NCBI GenBank assembly: GCA_043777755.1
Contig: JAYWHK010000054.1
Location: 1 to 13,178, forward strand
Reading direction: 5' to 3'
DNA: 13,178 nt
Source: CANHEE01 sp043777755
GTDB lineage: Bacteria > Bacteroidota > Bacteroidia > Chitinophagales > Saprospiraceae
Position numbers and translations under genes: made by a program. The notes below the pieces were generated by a model. That model was given only the letters and a program-made list of their open reading frames with translations. It ran no database searches and was not told the DNA's origin. Shown here piece by piece: positions 1 to 7,373 of this stretch; within the stretch, counting starts at the first letter, position 1; each line of letters begins with the position of its first letter.

Positions 1-157
1 AAGGGTTATATTTTCTTTGCGTAAACTCATCGCCACAAGATACAGGGTTTTTGTAAAATATTTATTTTTTTACTAAATATAACCTGAGTAGTTACAAAAC
101 ATTAAACAAAATTAAATTTTTTTATTTTATAAAAAAAATAACAATTAAAGAATTTTA

Positions 158-183
158 TTTGGTTTAAAAAAGTTGTATCTTTG
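158..183 (+). promoter_or_regulatory. Bacteroidota-type promoter for the DUF1508 gene
   Basis: The -7 box TATCTTTG lies at 176-183 and matches the Bacteroidota consensus TAnnTTTG exactly. A TTTG at 158-161 could be the -33 element, but the 14-base gap is shorter than the 19-23 bases of other promoters in this window, so the upstream box is uncertain. Transcription would start near 190, about 30 bases before the ATG at 222. I see no gene in the AT-rich stretch 1-157. Confidence 0.6.
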
Positions 184-221
184 CAGCGAAATTTTATTAA
201 AATATTCAAAACCTTATCAAA

Positions 222-1205
222 ATGATTAATAATGATTATTTAGGCTGTGATTTTTACCAAAATCAAGCAAAAAATGTTGAAGCGAATGGTTTTACAACTT
301 TCTTTGACGAAAAAACTTCCAAATATTATTTTGCCTTTATAAATTCAACTACAGGAAAAGTAATTTTCCGTAGCGAAGGCTATCCTACCGCAGCTGCTCA
401 AAAAACGGGTTTAAATTCAGTTATTAAAAATATGACAGACGAAAAACGTTTTTCTATTTTGGCGGAAGGTAAATCATTTTTTGTAATTTTAAAAGCAAAA
501 AATAGCGTTGAAATCGCTCGTTCTTGCCCTTTTACCAATAAAGTAGAGGCTGAAAATGTAATCAACGAATTGACTGGCAAAGCAATCGTTGCTGTCCCTG
601 CTCCAAAAGCAACTGAAAAAATTACTGAAAAAGTTGCACCTGCAAAGAAAACAGTAGCAAAAACGGTTGTTACTACTCCTACGGCAAAAGCAACTGAGAA
701 AGCGACAACTAAAGTTGTTGCGACTCCTGCAAAAGCAATCGTAAAAAATGAAGTTGCTGCTCCAAAAGTAGAAAAAAATACTAAAAAAGTAGCAATCGCT
801 GAAAAAATCACTACCGATGCTTTGATTTTTGCTGCAAACAATGAATATTTAGGTCACGAAACATTGACTGATGAATATGGCAAAACAGGTTATGCACTTT
901 TTACAAATACCGACAAAAAACATTATTTTGTAGTGTATAATGCTGACGGTTCTGTTTTCCAACGTTCTATTGGTTTTTCTTCTGAAAAAGAAAGAAATAC
1001 GACTTTTACAACATTGAAAAATGCAATTTTGAACGAAAATGCTTATAAAATTGCAAGCATTGAAAATGATTTCTTTGTACAAATCGTTGATAATCAAGAC
1101 AATGTATTGACTTGTTCTGAGCCTTTTGCTACTTTTACAGAAGCCTTTTTGAGAACACCAAAAGGTTGGGCTGCGCCAGTAGAAATGGTTGGTACGATGT
1201 ACTAA
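222..1205 (+). CDS. DUF1508 (YegP-like) repeat protein with Ala/Lys/Thr-rich linker
   Basis: A 327-residue protein built from repeated DUF1508/YegP-like units. Each unit has the family's pattern of a short strand with aromatic residues, a G-K/D-V-I-F-x-R/S-S turn and a helix. Units lie at about residues 23-71, 75-117, 212-272 and 275-312, so two pairs flank a linker (about 118-200) made mostly of Ala, Lys, Thr, Val and Pro. The two halves begin alike (NDYLGCDFY at 4-12, NEYLGHETL at 207-215), which suggests internal duplication. There is no signal peptide or membrane segment, so it is probably cytoplasmic. The molecular function of DUF1508 is unknown. The gene has its own promoter and is followed 12 bases later by a MITE-like element. 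The ATG at 222 is the first in frame and sits at a normal distance from the promoter. The domain call is firm; no specific role can be inferred. Confidence 0.88.
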   Translation: MINNDYLGCDFYQNQAKNVEANGFTTFFDEKTSKYYFAFINSTTGKVIFRSEGYPTAAAQKTGLNSVIKNMTDEKRFSILAEGKSFFVILKAKNSVEIARSCPFTNKVEAENVINELTGKAIVAVPAPKATEKITEKVAPAKKTVAKTVVTTPTAKATEKATTKVVATPAKAIVKNEVAAPKVEKNTKKVAIAEKITTDALIFAANNEYLGHETLTDEYGKTGYALFTNTDKKHYFVVYNADGSVFQRSIGFSSEKERNTTFTTLKNAILNENAYKIASIENDFFVQIVDNQDNVLTCSEPFATFTEAFLRTPKGWAAPVEMVGTMY

Positions 1206-1216
1206 AAACAAAAGTT

Positions 1217-1503
1217 CCCTAAATCTCAATGTCATTAAGCTGAGGAATTTAAAAATGTGTTGCTTCGCAAAAGACTTGAACAGCACTTTCTTATGCCCTC
1301 ACCCTAAAGGGAACGACTCTTAAATGTATTGTTTTATTTGTTTTCAGCAATAAAAAACAATCGTTTTATTGCATAAAAATTGGAAAAATTTACTTTTTTT
1401 GTCTGAGTTCCCTTTAGGGTAAGGGCATCAGAAAGTAAATTTAGGTTGTTGAGCAAAGCATTTAAAATCAAATTCCTTAGCTTAATGACATTGCCCTAAA
1501 TCT
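1217..1503. mobile_element. MITE-like element, 267 bp, with 24-bp terminal inverted repeats and 10-bp target duplication
   Basis: The element spans 1227-1493. Its ends are inverted copies of each other: the outer 24 bases beginning CAATGTCATTAAGCT match in 23 positions, with only the base after AGCT differing. It is flanked on both sides by the same 10 bases, CCCTAAATCT (1217-1226 and 1494-1503), which looks like a target-site duplication. The arms stay partly complementary inward and end in a second well-matched pair, 1294-1319 against 1405-1427, each carrying ACCCTAAAGGGAAC or its complement. The middle, about 85 bases, is AT-rich. No open reading frame of any size is present, so it would have to be mobilised in trans. 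A transcript could fold into one long hairpin. I cannot assign the parent transposon family. Confidence 0.65.
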
Positions 1504-1567
1504 CTCCGAAGGAGTGCAATGCGCCATCAGAGTAGGGATTTTCCAAGATAGAACTGTAAATACTTAA

Positions 1568-1605
1568 TAAAAAAGCCTACCATTTTAAAATGATAGGCTT
1601 TTTTT
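1568..1605. terminator. Bidirectional intrinsic terminator between convergent genes
   Basis: A near-perfect palindrome: AAAAGCCTA (1571-1579) and its complement TAGGCTTTT (1594-1602) enclose CATTTTAAAATG, with one C/A mismatch at 1580/1593. It has a run of A on the left and of T on the right, so it can stop transcripts from both sides. It lies 3 bases from the stop of the leftward sugar transferase and also downstream of the rightward DUF1508 gene. Confidence 0.85.
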
Positions 1606-1607
1606 AA

Positions 1608-3011
1608 TTATTTCCCTTTACCTTGAACCAAAACCACCAAAGTGTAAAATATAATTTTAATATCAAGGGAAAGTGAGCGATTTTCGATGTACAAAAGGTC
1701 AAATTTTAGACGCTGAACCATCTCTTCAACGTTAGACGCATAACCATATTTTACCTGTCCCCAAGAGGTAATGCCTGGACGAACTTTTAACAAATGCTTG
1801 TAATGTGGATTGAATTTCATGATTTGATCTATGAAAAATTGTCGCTCAGGACGAGGACCTACCAACGACATATCGCCTTTCAAAACATTCCAAAATTGTG
1901 GCAACTCATCTAAACGATATTTTCGCATAATAAAGCCCCAGGGCGTTACACGAGGATCATTATCGGAAGAAAGCTGTGGCGTACCACTCTCTGCATCAGT
2001 GCGCATCGAGCGAAATTTATAAATAAAAAATGGTTTTCCATTGAATCCGACACGCTCTTGCGCATAAAATATAGGGCCAGAAGAAGACATTTTGACCCGT
2101 GCTATAATGTATAAATACAGAGGTGACAGAACAATCAGCGCACAAGAACTCGCAACAACATCTAAAATTCGCTTGAACAATTGTTGCCAGCGAGGCATGA
2201 TTTCTTGTTTTATTTCAATCAAAATTGCGCCAAAGAGATGGTTCATCTTGACCGTTCCCAACAAAATATCGTACATATCAGGAATAACTTTGATAATTGC
2301 TTGATTTTCAAAATCATATAAAACATCTAAAATTTCACGCAAACGGTTGTGTTCTGATGTTTCGATGGCAATAATGACTTCTTCAATACGGAAATCACGC
2401 ATCACCATTTCGAGGTTTTCAACTTTGCCAAGTCGAGGCAAATAAGTCGAAAGGTCATTTGTACTGTTTCCATTGGTATCAATAAAACCAACGAATTTAT
2501 TACCAAGTCCTTTTTCACGATTTGTGATGTCGTTGTAAAGTTCTAAGGCGTTTTGATTTCCACCAATCACTAAGGTATCGTAAGTAACTTTCCCAGACTT
2601 GAGTCGTCGGCTTGCTCGAGTCAATATCACCATACGTGCCAATGCCGTCAGCGAAAAATGCAAGCAAAACAAAACAATAAATGATGTAAAGTATGTTCTG
2701 ATAAAATCATCTAAAATCAAGGTGAAAAACAAAAAGATAACACCAAAAAAGCTCAAAAAAAATGTTCTTGACAGCGTTTCAAGGCGAGAAAAACGATAAA
2801 TATCATTGTATCTGTCAAAAATCGAATAAAACAACAACCAACCTATCGGAATGATGACAATGCCGTAAAAAAAGTTAGGGTCGCTAAAAATACTACTGTC
2901 TATAGCAATACCTTCTACTTTTTTGCGATATACAAAAAAGAGTGCCCAAGCAAGCATAGCCATCAAAAAATCAGCTAATCCGTATAAAAATAATTCTTTT
3001 CTTCTTTTCAA
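1608..3011 (-). CDS. Polyprenyl-phosphate sugar-1-phosphate transferase (exopolysaccharide/O-antigen initiation)
   Basis: A 467-residue membrane enzyme of the polyprenol phosphate hexose-1-phosphate transferase family (WbaP/WcaJ-like). It should transfer a sugar-1-phosphate from a nucleotide sugar to undecaprenyl phosphate, the first step of surface polysaccharide assembly. The N-terminal 130 residues hold about four membrane helices. Residues 145-250 form a Rossmann-like domain (TLVIGGNQNALELYNDI). The catalytic domain starts at about 278 with a membrane hairpin and carries KFRSM (332-336), the catalytic Asp-Glu in LDELPQ (367-372), VGPRPER (384-390) and RPGITSWGQ (411-419). The length is normal for the large form. 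The start is a TTG at 3011: the first in-frame ATG is at residue 17, inside what looks like the conserved N-terminus. It begins 4 bases after the lipoprotein stop, so the two are probably co-transcribed. The sugar cannot be told from sequence. Confidence 0.9.
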   Translation of the reverse strand: MKRRKELFLYGLADFLMAMLAWALFFVYRKKVEGIAIDSSIFSDPNFFYGIVIIPIGWLLFYSIFDRYNDIYRFSRLETLSRTFFLSFFGVIFLFFTLILDDFIRTYFTSFIVLFCLHFSLTALARMVILTRASRRLKSGKVTYDTLVIGGNQNALELYNDITNREKGLGNKFVGFIDTNGNSTNDLSTYLPRLGKVENLEMVMRDFRIEEVIIAIETSEHNRLREILDVLYDFENQAIIKVIPDMYDILLGTVKMNHLFGAILIEIKQEIMPRWQQLFKRILDVVASSCALIVLSPLYLYIIARVKMSSSGPIFYAQERVGFNGKPFFIYKFRSMRTDAESGTPQLSSDNDPRVTPWGFIMRKYRLDELPQFWNVLKGDMSLVGPRPERQFFIDQIMKFNPHYKHLLKVRPGITSWGQVKYGYASNVEEMVQRLKFDLLYIENRSLSLDIKIIFYTLVVLVQGKGK

Positions 3012-3015
3012 AATC

Positions 3016-3870
3016 CTAAGGATGAATCAATTTCAAGTTATCCAATCTTACTTCGCCAGCGTCTTTTACAGGTTTTCCATTTGCGTCAAGTGGCAAAGCG
3101 GCTGTAAAGATAACATTATATGACGTATATTTTGCATTAATTCGAGTACTAAAATTAATATAGGCTTTATTCCATTCAGTTTTGCTTTTAAATGTAGCGG
3201 CATCAATAAATTCCAAGCCACTTGTATTCAGTCCGTACAATTCTACAATAATCGGAATATCGCCTTTGTAATCCATTTCGATGTATGTTCGGTTGTTCGG
3301 CAACTTTTCAAAAGGCATTTTGGTCGTTACACTCATCAATTGATGGTCTTTGTTCACCTGCAAAGATAGGCACTTTTTACCATATTTGACATCTGTATTG
3401 ACAAAAACAGCATTTGTCGTTTTGTCCATATCAGCATCGACATTCAAACTATTCAAAGGACTTTCAAAATCTTCTAACCATTTGAAAATCAGATTTTTAG
3501 CATATTTTACCACAGGCGAAATCGTATCTGTTTTGTTTGGAACAAGATTTTTATCAACAACAAAAGGTTCATAATGATAATAAAAATTAGGTTTGTCAAT
3601 GCTGCCATTGTCATGGACACCAGCAAAAAGAGTGATTTTAGCATTACCCGATTTTAAGATAGGAATTTCGGCAGGCAACTTGAATGCGCCCAACAATTCA
3701 TCGTCTGCATAAGCCCATGCTTCGGTGATTTTTTCGGTATTCAAACCTTGCGTTGCGGCATCAGTATTCAACGAAAATGGCTTGACATAAATATAAGAAG
3801 GCACTTGTTCCGCTTTATCACAAGCCAATAAAAACAAAATGCAAAAGCAAAAAAAGAGAAGATTTTTCAT
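3016..3870 (-). CDS. Predicted lipoprotein of unknown function, upstream of the sugar transferase
   Basis: A 284-residue exported protein. It opens with a short basic stretch (MKN), a hydrophobic core and a lipobox LLAC ending at Cys17, so it should be lipidated and anchored in the cell envelope. The rest alternates polar and hydrophobic residues in the manner of beta-sandwich proteins, with no catalytic motif that I recognise. The frame is open from a GTG at 3894, but the ATG at 3870 gives a canonical lipoprotein signal and lies about 35 bases downstream of a good -7 box, so I prefer it. Its stop is 4 bases before the sugar transferase start, and the pair forms an apparent operon. A role alongside surface polysaccharide synthesis is an inference from that linkage only. 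Confidence 0.8.
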   Translation of the reverse strand: MKNLLFFCFCILFLLACDKAEQVPSYIYVKPFSLNTDAATQGLNTEKITEAWAYADDELLGAFKLPAEIPILKSGNAKITLFAGVHDNGSIDKPNFYYHYEPFVVDKNLVPNKTDTISPVVKYAKNLIFKWLEDFESPLNSLNVDADMDKTTNAVFVNTDVKYGKKCLSLQVNKDHQLMSVTTKMPFEKLPNNRTYIEMDYKGDIPIIVELYGLNTSGLEFIDAATFKSKTEWNKAYINFSTRINAKYTSYNVIFTAALPLDANGKPVKDAGEVRLDNLKLIHP

Positions 3871-3904
3871 GTAAAAAAATAAATGTTTAAACACAATTAA
3901 AGTA

Positions 3905-3939
3905 CAAAGTTAGTGTATAGTTCTAAAATAAAAAACAAA
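3905..3939 (-). promoter_or_regulatory. Promoter for the lipoprotein/sugar transferase pair
   Basis: Read on the minus strand, TAACTTTG (3912-3905) matches the Bacteroidota -7 consensus and TTTG (3939-3936) lies 23 bases upstream. Transcription would start near 3898, about 28 bases before the ATG at 3870. This start point falls just upstream of the alternative GTG at 3894, which would leave it almost no leader. Confidence 0.6.
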
Positions 3940-4042
3940 AGTATAAATCATTTTTATTTTTTTACTAAAATGCTTATTATCAATAATTTATATTTTTTAA
4001 TAAAAAAAATATAATGATTTTTTAAAAAAATATTAAAAAATA

Positions 4043-4074
4043 TTTGGAGAATGGAATATTCTCTACTATCTTTG
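4043..4074 (+). promoter_or_regulatory. rsmI: Promoter for rsmI
   Basis: TTTG at 4043-4046 and TATCTTTG at 4067-4074 are separated by 20 bases, a good match to the Bacteroidota promoter pattern. Transcription would begin at about 4080. This leaves a leader of roughly 70 bases and rules out the in-frame upstream ATG at 4051 as the rsmI start, because that ATG lies inside the promoter. Confidence 0.7.
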
Positions 4075-4100
4075 TGGTATTGTTTTTCATGGCTTATACT

Positions 4101-4138
4101 GCCCTGGTTTCCGTCAGCTGCGGAGTCAGGGCTTTTTT
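4101..4138 (+). terminator. Terminator-like hairpin inside the rsmI leader (possible attenuator)
   Basis: GCCCTG (4101-4106) pairs with CAGGGC (4127-4132), and inside it TCCG (4110-4113) pairs with CGGA (4121-4124) around a 7-base loop; G-U pairs can bridge the two stems. Six T follow directly (4133-4138). This has the form of an intrinsic terminator, yet it lies between the rsmI promoter (about 20 bases downstream of the expected start point) and the ATG at 4153. It could attenuate rsmI, or end a separate RNA of about 60 bases. It does not look like a terminator for an upstream gene, because the upstream gene runs the other way. Confidence 0.65.
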
Positions 4139-4152
4139 ATTTCTATTACACA

Positions 4153-4824
4153 ATGCTTTACATCGTACCAACGCCCATCGGCAACTTAGAGGACATCACC
4201 ATCAGAGCCATTAATGTCCTCAAAACTGTAGATTTTATCTTAGCAGAAGATACCCGCACCAGCAAAAAATTATTACAACATTATGAAATAGCAACACCAT
4301 TGCGCTCGCATCATGCACACAATGAACACGCAACAGTCAAAAGTGTTGTTCTTCAGATTCAAGGTGGCGCAAACGTAGCCTTAATCTCTGACGCAGGCAC
4401 GCCAGGGATTTCCGACCCAGGTTTTTTATTGATTCGAGAATGTGTCCGCAACAATGTAAAAGTTGTATGCTTGCCAGGTGCAACAGCATTTGTTCCAGCC
4501 TTGGTATCGTCAGGATTGCCTTGTGATATGTTTCATTACGAAGGTTTTTTGCCCCATAAAAAAGGACGACAAACCCGTTTGAAATATTTAGCGACCTTGA
4601 CGCACACTTTTGTTTTGTACGAATCACCTTTTAGGTTGGTAAAATGTTTGGAAGAATTGGCTCTTTTTTGCGCAGCAGACCGACAGGCTTGCGTGTGTCG
4701 TGAAATTTCAAAAATGTTTGAAGAATCAAAAAAAGGTACACTTACCGAACTCATCGAATACTATACTAAAGGCGAAGGTAACGTAAAAGGTGAGATTGCG
4801 ATTGTGGTGGCTGGTAAGGAGTGA
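4153..4824 (+). CDS. rsmI: 16S rRNA (cytidine1402-2'-O)-methyltransferase RsmI
   Basis: A 223-residue S-adenosylmethionine-dependent enzyme of the tetrapyrrole methylase fold. RsmI adds the 2'-O-methyl group to C1402 in the ribosomal decoding centre, working with RsmH, which modifies the base. Signature motifs are YIVPTPIGNLEDIT (3-16), LAEDTRTSKKLL (30-41), ALISDAGTPGISDPG (76-90), VVCLPGATAFVPAL (104-117) and FLPHKKGRQ (132-140). It is shorter than the E. coli protein (286 residues) and appears to lack that protein's C-terminal extension. The frame is open from an ATG at 4051, but that lies in the promoter, and homology begins at the ATG at 4153 (MLYIVPTP), which I take as the start. A hairpin in the leader may regulate it. 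The identification is firm. Confidence 0.95.
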   Translation: MLYIVPTPIGNLEDITIRAINVLKTVDFILAEDTRTSKKLLQHYEIATPLRSHHAHNEHATVKSVVLQIQGGANVALISDAGTPGISDPGFLLIRECVRNNVKVVCLPGATAFVPALVSSGLPCDMFHYEGFLPHKKGRQTRLKYLATLTHTFVLYESPFRLVKCLEELALFCAADRQACVCREISKMFEESKKGTLTELIEYYTKGEGNVKGEIAIVVAGKE

Positions 4825-4983
4825 TTAATATGGATAACTTTAGTTGCACAAGAGTTAAATCTTTGATAAACAGTTATTTGTGCGGCGATTTCAAAGGAGT
4901 CACTTTAGGAAATTCGCTCTTTCAAGGTCTTCAAACACAAAAAAATTACATTAAAATCTTTCCTTTTTATCCCTTTGCGACAA

Positions 4984-6297
4984 ATGGAACAAAATACAAA
5001 CAACAGCAAAGGCATCATTGCCGACCTTTTTAACCAACGTATTCAATTGGAGCTACTGTTCTCAACGGGCGCAGTGGTTTCGTTGCTCAACGCATCGAGT
5101 TGGCTGTTGATTCCTACTGCCTTGATGTCAGAACGACTGGGCATCAGTGGTCTTGTTTTTGCACAATTAAGCTTCTTTTTTATTTCGGCTGGTGTCAGTG
5201 CGCTGACGATAGGTTTTGGATTAAATATTCTTTTTAGGGTATTGACCTTATGCTATTTGGGTGTTGATTACGTTTTCCCCGAAGGTGTAAAAGAAGAAAA
5301 ATTAGGCTACAACGCTTACATCGAACCCAAAATCAATGACAATGGAAGCAGTACCAAATGGATAAATCGTTGTGAACGATTATCTGGTTTTTCGTTTTCT
5401 ATTTCCATTATTTTAGTATTGAAACTGATAGGATTGGGTTTTTTATTTATTGCTTTAGTTTTCCTTACAAAACTCACGGGCTTAGACCTTTTTACTTTAG
5501 AAAATTCAAAAAAGTATCCAGACTGGCAAAATTATTTATTGTTGTTTAGTGTCTGTGTGATTTTGGGCGTTTTCGATTATGTATTCTTGGTCTTACTTCG
5601 TCGTTTTCAATGGGTATCAAAAGCCTATTATCCTTTTTATTTGTTATTTAATATACTGTCTTTGAGCTTTTTATATAAGCATCAAAAGCTAATATTAAAT
5701 ACTAATTTGGGGCGTTTTGCAAGTGGGCTTATCTTTTTTGTTTACATAATTATTGGTATTCTTACTTCCTACAATACTGGCAAACAGATCATCAAAAACA
5801 CTGACCAAAGGGCTTTTTCAGATATAAGTACATCAACGAAATATGGTTTTTACAGAACCTATGAAGATACCCGTGAGGAGTTTGAACCAGTACAGATCTT
5901 GATTATTCCAAGTGCGATGATTGAAAATAATTTCGTGCCATTATTTTGTACCTATAGTGCTGTATTGGATTTTGATATTAAAGAAATATACCAACCCCAA
6001 GCGGTCGAAGATGATAGTACTGCTTTGCGAGATAAAGAAGTTGGAAAGCGATTGGCTGCCATTAATCAATTCATAGAAGTCTCAATTGATGATACAACTT
6101 GCAATAACCTGAAATGGTTTTTTCATCGCTATCCAAAGACGAATCAAAAAGGTTTTTTGACCTATATTCCTATCGAACACCTTAAAAATGGTGTACACCA
6201 AATTGGGTTAAAATATAAAATTTCCGAAAAAGACCAATATATTGATGCTAAAAAAGAAAATATGAGCTATATTAATTTTGTAAAAGATGTGAAATAA
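4984..6297 (+). CDS. Multi-pass membrane protein of unknown function with C-terminal soluble domain
   Basis: A 437-residue protein that I do not recognise. Hydrophobic segments lie at about 24-45, 52-70, 72-94, 136-164, 182-206, 214-231 and 245-262, so six or seven helices fill the first 265 residues. The last 170 residues are polar and appear to be one soluble domain (about 290-430) with several aromatic residues (FYRTYEDTREEFEP, LKWFFHRYP). No transporter, kinase or protease motif is visible. The frame opens at a TTG at 4975, but the ATG at 4984 (MEQNTNNSKG) is a more normal start. It follows rsmI by 159 bases; I see no terminator between them and no exact promoter match, so co-transcription with rsmI is possible. 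The stretch 4825-4983 contains a 70-codon frame that overlaps this gene's start and has no support. Confidence 0.75.
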   Translation: MEQNTNNSKGIIADLFNQRIQLELLFSTGAVVSLLNASSWLLIPTALMSERLGISGLVFAQLSFFFISAGVSALTIGFGLNILFRVLTLCYLGVDYVFPEGVKEEKLGYNAYIEPKINDNGSSTKWINRCERLSGFSFSISIILVLKLIGLGFLFIALVFLTKLTGLDLFTLENSKKYPDWQNYLLLFSVCVILGVFDYVFLVLLRRFQWVSKAYYPFYLLFNILSLSFLYKHQKLILNTNLGRFASGLIFFVYIIIGILTSYNTGKQIIKNTDQRAFSDISTSTKYGFYRTYEDTREEFEPVQILIIPSAMIENNFVPLFCTYSAVLDFDIKEIYQPQAVEDDSTALRDKEVGKRLAAINQFIEVSIDDTTCNNLKWFFHRYPKTNQKGFLTYIPIEHLKNGVHQIGLKYKISEKDQYIDAKKENMSYINFVKDVK

Positions 6298-6341
6298 ATG
6301 CAGCAAAATAGGTTTTTTTTCTTTTTTAAATTATATTTTAG

Positions 6342-6582
6342 ATTCATTCAGAAGGTACGGGATATGGAGTTTGTCGTTTTGAATTTGATGGGTTGAAAAT
6401 TGAGTATATACACGTCGGAAAGTTTTGTATTTACGCAAAGCATTGAAAAACAGGCGTTTGCAATATTTTTAGCATCTAATCATCAATATCCGTTGTGTGT
6501 ATATTTTTATTTTGAACAAGATGCCATACCAATAAAGGAAGCTTTTTTAACAAAATTAAGTGACTCGGAAGTAGAGAAATAA
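6342..6582 (+). pseudogene. Decayed coding fragment, two overlapping frames, unknown family
   Basis: Two overlapping frames together read like a broken gene. Frame one, 6342-6446, starts just after a TAG and contains GTGYGVCRFEFDGLKIEY, a pattern typical of a beta-strand protein. Frame two, 6397-6582, starts after a TGA and continues with a plausible globular sequence ending SDSEVEK. Neither has a convincing start codon: the only early option in frame two is a TTG at 6400. A single one-base shift around 6410-6440 would join them. The remainder of 6298-6616 holds no other signal. The family is not recognised. An intact 60-residue gene starting at the TTG is possible but less likely. Confidence 0.35.
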
Positions 6583-6616
6583 CCGATTTTGGGACAAATA
6601 TTTGAAATGATTACAA

Positions 6617-7156
6617 ATGATAAAAAAAATATTTAAAAATCTATCCCAAAATGCCATTGCTGTTAGTCCTGATGCGTTCACGGCAAAAGAAAAAAAAGCC
6701 CAATGGATTGGCAGAAAACGGGCAACAAAGGCTGAAATCGAAGCCGCCGAAACCCGACTTGGCGTGAAATTGCCCCAAGATGTCGTTGATTTCTATAAAG
6801 TTACAAACGGCAGTTCTGAAATATTACCGCATACATTCAGTGGTTTTATGGATATTCAAAACATTGGTTGGCTTAAAGATTTGCTGCCTCAAATGTTGGA
6901 AGATTACGCTGGAATGGGCGAAAAATATGATAATGATTTGAGGAATTGCATTGTCATCGCAGGTGTCAATCATGTTCACATGGTGCTAATTATTCCCCCT
7001 TTCGGCGAATATAAAAACTGGCGATATTGGGAATTTGCCCATTACATTCCTGGCGAAAATGCGTTTCAAGGTATAGAAAATTACTTGGAACGCATTGATG
7101 ACTTTTTGGCGGAACAAATTAAGGATAGAGTAGAAAAAGTACCTTTTCTCACTTAG
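6617..7156 (+). CDS. SMI1/KNR4 (SUKH) family protein
   Basis: A 179-residue soluble protein with the SMI1/KNR4 fold at about residues 34-165. The signature is ATKAEIEAAETRLGVKLPQDVVDFYKVTNG (helix-loop start; residues 36-65) followed by strands with IQNIGWLKDL (81-90) and a late RYWEFAHYIPGENAFQGIENYL-type segment. In bacteria many members of the SUKH superfamily are immunity proteins that neutralise polymorphic toxins, while others are free-standing with unknown targets. No toxin gene is visible next to it, so immunity is only a possibility here. The gene sits alone among decayed fragments, which fits an accessory, horizontally acquired region. The start at ATG 6617 is the first with a reasonable N-terminus; a nearby ATG at 6607 is out of frame and runs only nine codons. 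Confidence 0.85.
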   Translation: MIKKIFKNLSQNAIAVSPDAFTAKEKKAQWIGRKRATKAEIEAAETRLGVKLPQDVVDFYKVTNGSSEILPHTFSGFMDIQNIGWLKDLLPQMLEDYAGMGEKYDNDLRNCIVIAGVNHVHMVLIIPPFGEYKNWRYWEFAHYIPGENAFQGIENYLERIDDFLAEQIKDRVEKVPFLT

Positions 7157-7305
7157 AAATTTGAAAAAACGAAAAACAGATTATTGACGAAAAAATGGAA
7201 GGTTTTGAGCAAATGACAATTTGAAATATTTGATTTTTTTATCGACGATTTTGATTTTGAAAGATAAAAAAGATAAAAAGCATCCACAATTAATACTTTA
7301 GAAAT

Positions 7306-7339
7306 GCCCTTTTTTGAAGCAAAATCTTCAAAAAGGGGC
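7306..7339. repeat. Strong inverted repeat, 14-bp stem
   Basis: GCCCTTTTTTGAAG (7306-7319) pairs with CTTCAAAAAGGGGC (7326-7339) over all 14 positions with one G-U, around a 6-base loop. It is followed on the plus strand by seven A, so on the minus strand the T run comes before the stem instead of after it. It therefore lacks the normal terminator layout in either direction. It lies about 35 bases past the stop of the dehydrogenase remnant on the minus strand and may be that gene's old terminator or a small repeat. The rest of 7157-7373 holds nothing that I can support. Confidence 0.6.
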
Positions 7340-7373
7340 AAAAAAACCAAATATCTATTCATTTTAGAAAATA

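Noticed and set aside
398..841. 147-codon leftward frame inside the DUF1508 gene
   Set aside because: It mirrors the Ala/Lys/Thr linker and is open only because of that biased composition; the opposite strand carries clear domains.
849..1286. 145-codon leftward frame over the end of the DUF1508 gene and the mobile element
   Set aside because: It is antisense to a real domain and runs into the inverted repeat; the product is low-complexity with no family pattern.
4051..4152. In-frame 34-residue N-terminal extension of RsmI
   Set aside because: The ATG at 4051 is inside the promoter and the segment covers the leader hairpin; RsmI homology begins at 4153.
4821..5033. 70-codon rightward frame between rsmI and the membrane protein, starting with a GTG that overlaps the rsmI stop
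   Set aside because: Its last part runs out of frame over the start of the well-supported 437-residue gene, and it has no domain, hydrophobic segment or promoter of its own.
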